Below are positions 7,153 to 8,775 of a stretch of DNA of 8,775 nt, piece by piece. Location of the stretch: assembly GCA_900553245.1 (NCBI GenBank), contig USCP01000071.1, positions 1-8,775 of the forward strand, given 5' to 3'. A program made the position numbers and the translations under genes. How positions within the stretch are numbered: the stretch's first letter is position 1; each line of letters begins with the position of its first letter. This stretch comes from an uncultured Peptococcaceae bacterium (GTDB lineage Bacteria; Bacillota; Peptococcia; Peptococcales; Peptococcaceae). The notes under the pieces were generated by a model that saw nothing but the letters and a program-made list of their open reading frames with translations, did no database searches and was not told where the DNA came from.

Positions 7153-7434
7153 TTAAACAATCTTTGGCACTTGGAACATGTTATCGCTTTCGCTAGGCGC
7201 ATTTTGAAGCACCTTTTCTGCGCCCATGCTTTCGTGCACTTCATCTTCACGGAACACATTGTTGATGTCCATTACGTGATTCAATGGCGTAACATCGGTG
7301 GTGTCGATTTCACTCAAGGTATCCATCATTTCAATAATGGACCCTAATTGTTGAAATTGTTCTTCAAGCTCTTCTTCACTAAATTGCAGTCTGCTCAAAT
7401 GAGCAACACGTTCTACCGCTTCTTTCGTCAGCAT
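7153..7434 (-). CDS. gatC: Asp-tRNA(Asn)/Glu-tRNA(Gln) amidotransferase subunit C
   Basis: 93-residue small subunit, normal size, that wraps around GatA and stabilises its contact with GatB; it has no catalytic residues. The N-terminal helices read LTKEAVERVAHLSRLQFSEE with the usual HLSRL core. The GatC pattern continues with IEMMDTLSEIDTTDVTPL and a FREDEV element, and the tail NMFQVPKIV is the typical ending. The ATG at 7434 has AAGGAG 6 nt upstream (7441-7446), inside the last codons of ligA. It is separated from the ligA stop by a single base and followed by gatA after 18 nt, so it opens the GatCAB block of the operon. Assignment is secure from sequence pattern and context together. Confidence 0.96.
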   Translation of the reverse strand: MLTKEAVERVAHLSRLQFSEEELEEQFQQLGSIIEMMDTLSEIDTTDVTPLNHVMDINNVFREDEVHESMGAEKVLQNAPSESDNMFQVPKIV

Positions 7435-7435
7435 A

Positions 7436-8775
7436 TTATTCTCCTTCCAGTAACTGAATCAGTGCCTCTTCGGTTAATATTTCTATATTTAAACTTACTG
7501 CTTTTTCATATTTCGAACCGGCCTTTTCACCGGCAACCACATAATTGGTCTTTTTACTCACGCTTCCGGTGACCTTACCGCCACGTGCTTCAATCATTGC
7601 CTTGGCCTCGTCACGAGAATACGTTGGCAACGCCCCTGTTAACACAAACGTTTTTCCCGCTAGGGTCTGCGGCAATGCATTCCCAACTTCCTTACGCGCC
7701 ATCGGCACGCCCAGTGTCTGTAGCGCTTCCAGTTGTGCCCTGTTTTGCACATCCGAGAAGAAATTCTTGACCTCGCGGGCAATCACACCGCCAATTTGGT
7801 CAATATTTTGTAAGGTATCCACATCTACCGCCATCAGGGCTTCGATGGATTCAAAATTCTTTTCCAAGATCTTGCTGGTTTCAAGCCCCACCAACGGAAT
7901 CCCCAAACCAAACAGCACACGATAAAAATCTGCATCTTTGGAGGCTTCAATCGCCTGCACAAGATTGGTAGCGGATTTTTCCGCAAAACGATCCAAGCGC
8001 AAGAGGTCGTCAACGGTTAAACGATACAAATCCGGCAATTCCTTTACAAGCCCATTCACATAGAGCTGGTTCACAATTTCAGGTCCCAACCCTGCAATGT
8101 CCATCGCATTCTTGCTCGCAAAATGTACGATGCGCGCACGCACCTGTGCCGGACACGCCATCCCATTCATACAACGGATGGCCGCTTCCCCTTCTACATG
8201 AACAAGAGTGCTGCCACATTCCGGGCAAATAGATGGAAATTCATACGGCACGCTGACCGCATCACGCTTATCCTTCACAACATGGTCAATTTCCGGAATC
8301 ACATCGCCGGCCTTTTGAATCACCACATAATCGCCCACGCGAATGTCCTTTTCATGGATATAATCCTTATTATGCAAGGTCGCACGGCGAATGGTTGAGC
8401 CGGCAACAAAGACAGGCTCCAGTTCCCCTACCGGCGTTGCCACACCGGTACGTCCGATTTGCAAGGTGATGTCATTAAGACGAGTCACCTTCTGCTCCGG
8501 TGGGAACTTATAAGCAATCGCCCAGCGCGGTGTCTTGGCACGCACGCCAAGCTGCTTTTGTAGCGCCAAGTCATTGAGCTTAATGACCATTCCATCGATT
8601 TCAAACGGCAGCTCTTGACGCTTTTCTTGCCAGTATAGGCAATACTCATAGGCCTTTTCAATTGTATCACATATCATGTTCTGAATGGGCGCGAGATGCA
8701 ACTCTTTTATAAAAGATATTGCCGCTTCTTGGCTTGTGAGCCCGCGTTCCTCATCGTTAAGCACCGTATAAAAAA
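7436..8775 (-). CDS. ligA: NAD+-dependent DNA ligase, 5' partial
   Basis: C-terminal two-thirds (445 complete codons before the stop) of the replicative NAD+-dependent ligase that seals nicks between Okazaki fragments and after repair. The frame is open at the right edge, so the GTG at 8764 is not the start; by alignment of the zinc site to E. coli LigA about 225 residues are missing, including the NAD+-binding domain and the adenylated Lys. Numbered from that GTG: adenylation-domain motifs EIDGMVIKL (55-63) and RAKTPRWAIAYKFPPE (75-90); OB fold from about 97 (IGRTGVATPVGELEPV); zinc finger Cys180, Cys183, Cys198, Cys204 with exactly E. coli spacing; helix-hairpin-helix region about 220-345; BRCT domain about 368-440 (LAGKTFVLTG through EEALIQLL). 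No frameshift is seen. It is co-transcribed with gatCAB, one base from gatC. Confidence 0.97.
   Translation of the reverse strand, partial: FYTVLNDEERGLTSQEAAISFIKELHLAPIQNMICDTIEKAYEYCLYWQEKRQELPFEIDGMVIKLNDLALQKQLGVRAKTPRWAIAYKFPPEQKVTRLNDITLQIGRTGVATPVGELEPVFVAGSTIRRATLHNKDYIHEKDIRVGDYVVIQKAGDVIPEIDHVVKDKRDAVSVPYEFPSICPECGSTLVHVEGEAAIRCMNGMACPAQVRARIVHFASKNAMDIAGLGPEIVNQLYVNGLVKELPDLYRLTVDDLLRLDRFAEKSATNLVQAIEASKDADFYRVLFGLGIPLVGLETSKILEKNFESIEALMAVDVDTLQNIDQIGGVIAREVKNFFSDVQNRAQLEALQTLGVPMARKEVGNALPQTLAGKTFVLTGALPTYSRDEAKAMIEARGGKVTGSVSKKTNYVVAGEKAGSKYEKAVSLNIEILTEEALIQLLEGE
7441..7446 (-). promoter_or_regulatory. Ribosome binding site of gatC inside the end of ligA
   Basis: AAGGAG on the minus strand lies 6 nt before the gatC ATG and is formed by the last sense codons of ligA (Glu-Gly-Glu). 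The ligA stop and gatC start are one base apart, so the site should be cleared and reused as each ribosome ends ligA. Confidence 0.8.

Noticed and set aside
8762..8764. GTG as the start of ligA
   Set aside because: The frame is open to the window edge and the NAD+-binding domain and adenylated Lys would be absent; the gene continues outside.

Overview
The window looks like ordinary chromosomal DNA of a low-to-middle GC bacterium, most likely a member of the Bacillota (Firmicutes). The reasons are the compact gene spacing, strong AGGAGG-type ribosome binding sites, the ligA-gatC-gatA-gatB gene order and a YdbC/PC4-like small protein. I cannot fix the genus from the sequence. GatCAB implies that Gln-tRNA(Gln) and/or Asn-tRNA(Asn) is made by the indirect amidation route.

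Left part (1-3319, + strand): two overlapping genes encode the two half-transporters of a heterodimeric ABC exporter. The first gene is cut by the left edge of the window. The motif differences between the two are complementary: the first has Asp in place of the catalytic Glu and Gln in place of the switch His, and the second has LSQGQ in place of LSGGQ. Together they predict one consensus and one degenerate ATP site.

Middle (3320-3368): a perfect 21-bp inverted repeat with a 5-nt loop and A/T tracts on both sides forms a bidirectional terminator between two convergent operons.

Right part (3366-8775, - strand, read right to left): a tightly packed operon runs ligA (5' end outside the window) - gatC - gatA - gatB - deoC - ydbC-like PC4-family protein. 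Junctions run from an 18-nt gap to a 1-nt overlap, and several Shine-Dalgarno sequences sit on or next to the upstream stop codon, which suggests translational coupling. It combines DNA ligation, tRNA-dependent amidation, deoxyribose-phosphate catabolism and a probable single-strand nucleic-acid-binding protein.

There is no gene-free stretch over 50 bases. I saw no tRNA, rRNA, CRISPR, insertion sequence or phage feature. I found no clearly new biological system. The points most worth a second look are the paired degenerate/consensus ABC exporter, the deoC plus PC4-like tail of the gatCAB operon, and the coupled gene junctions.
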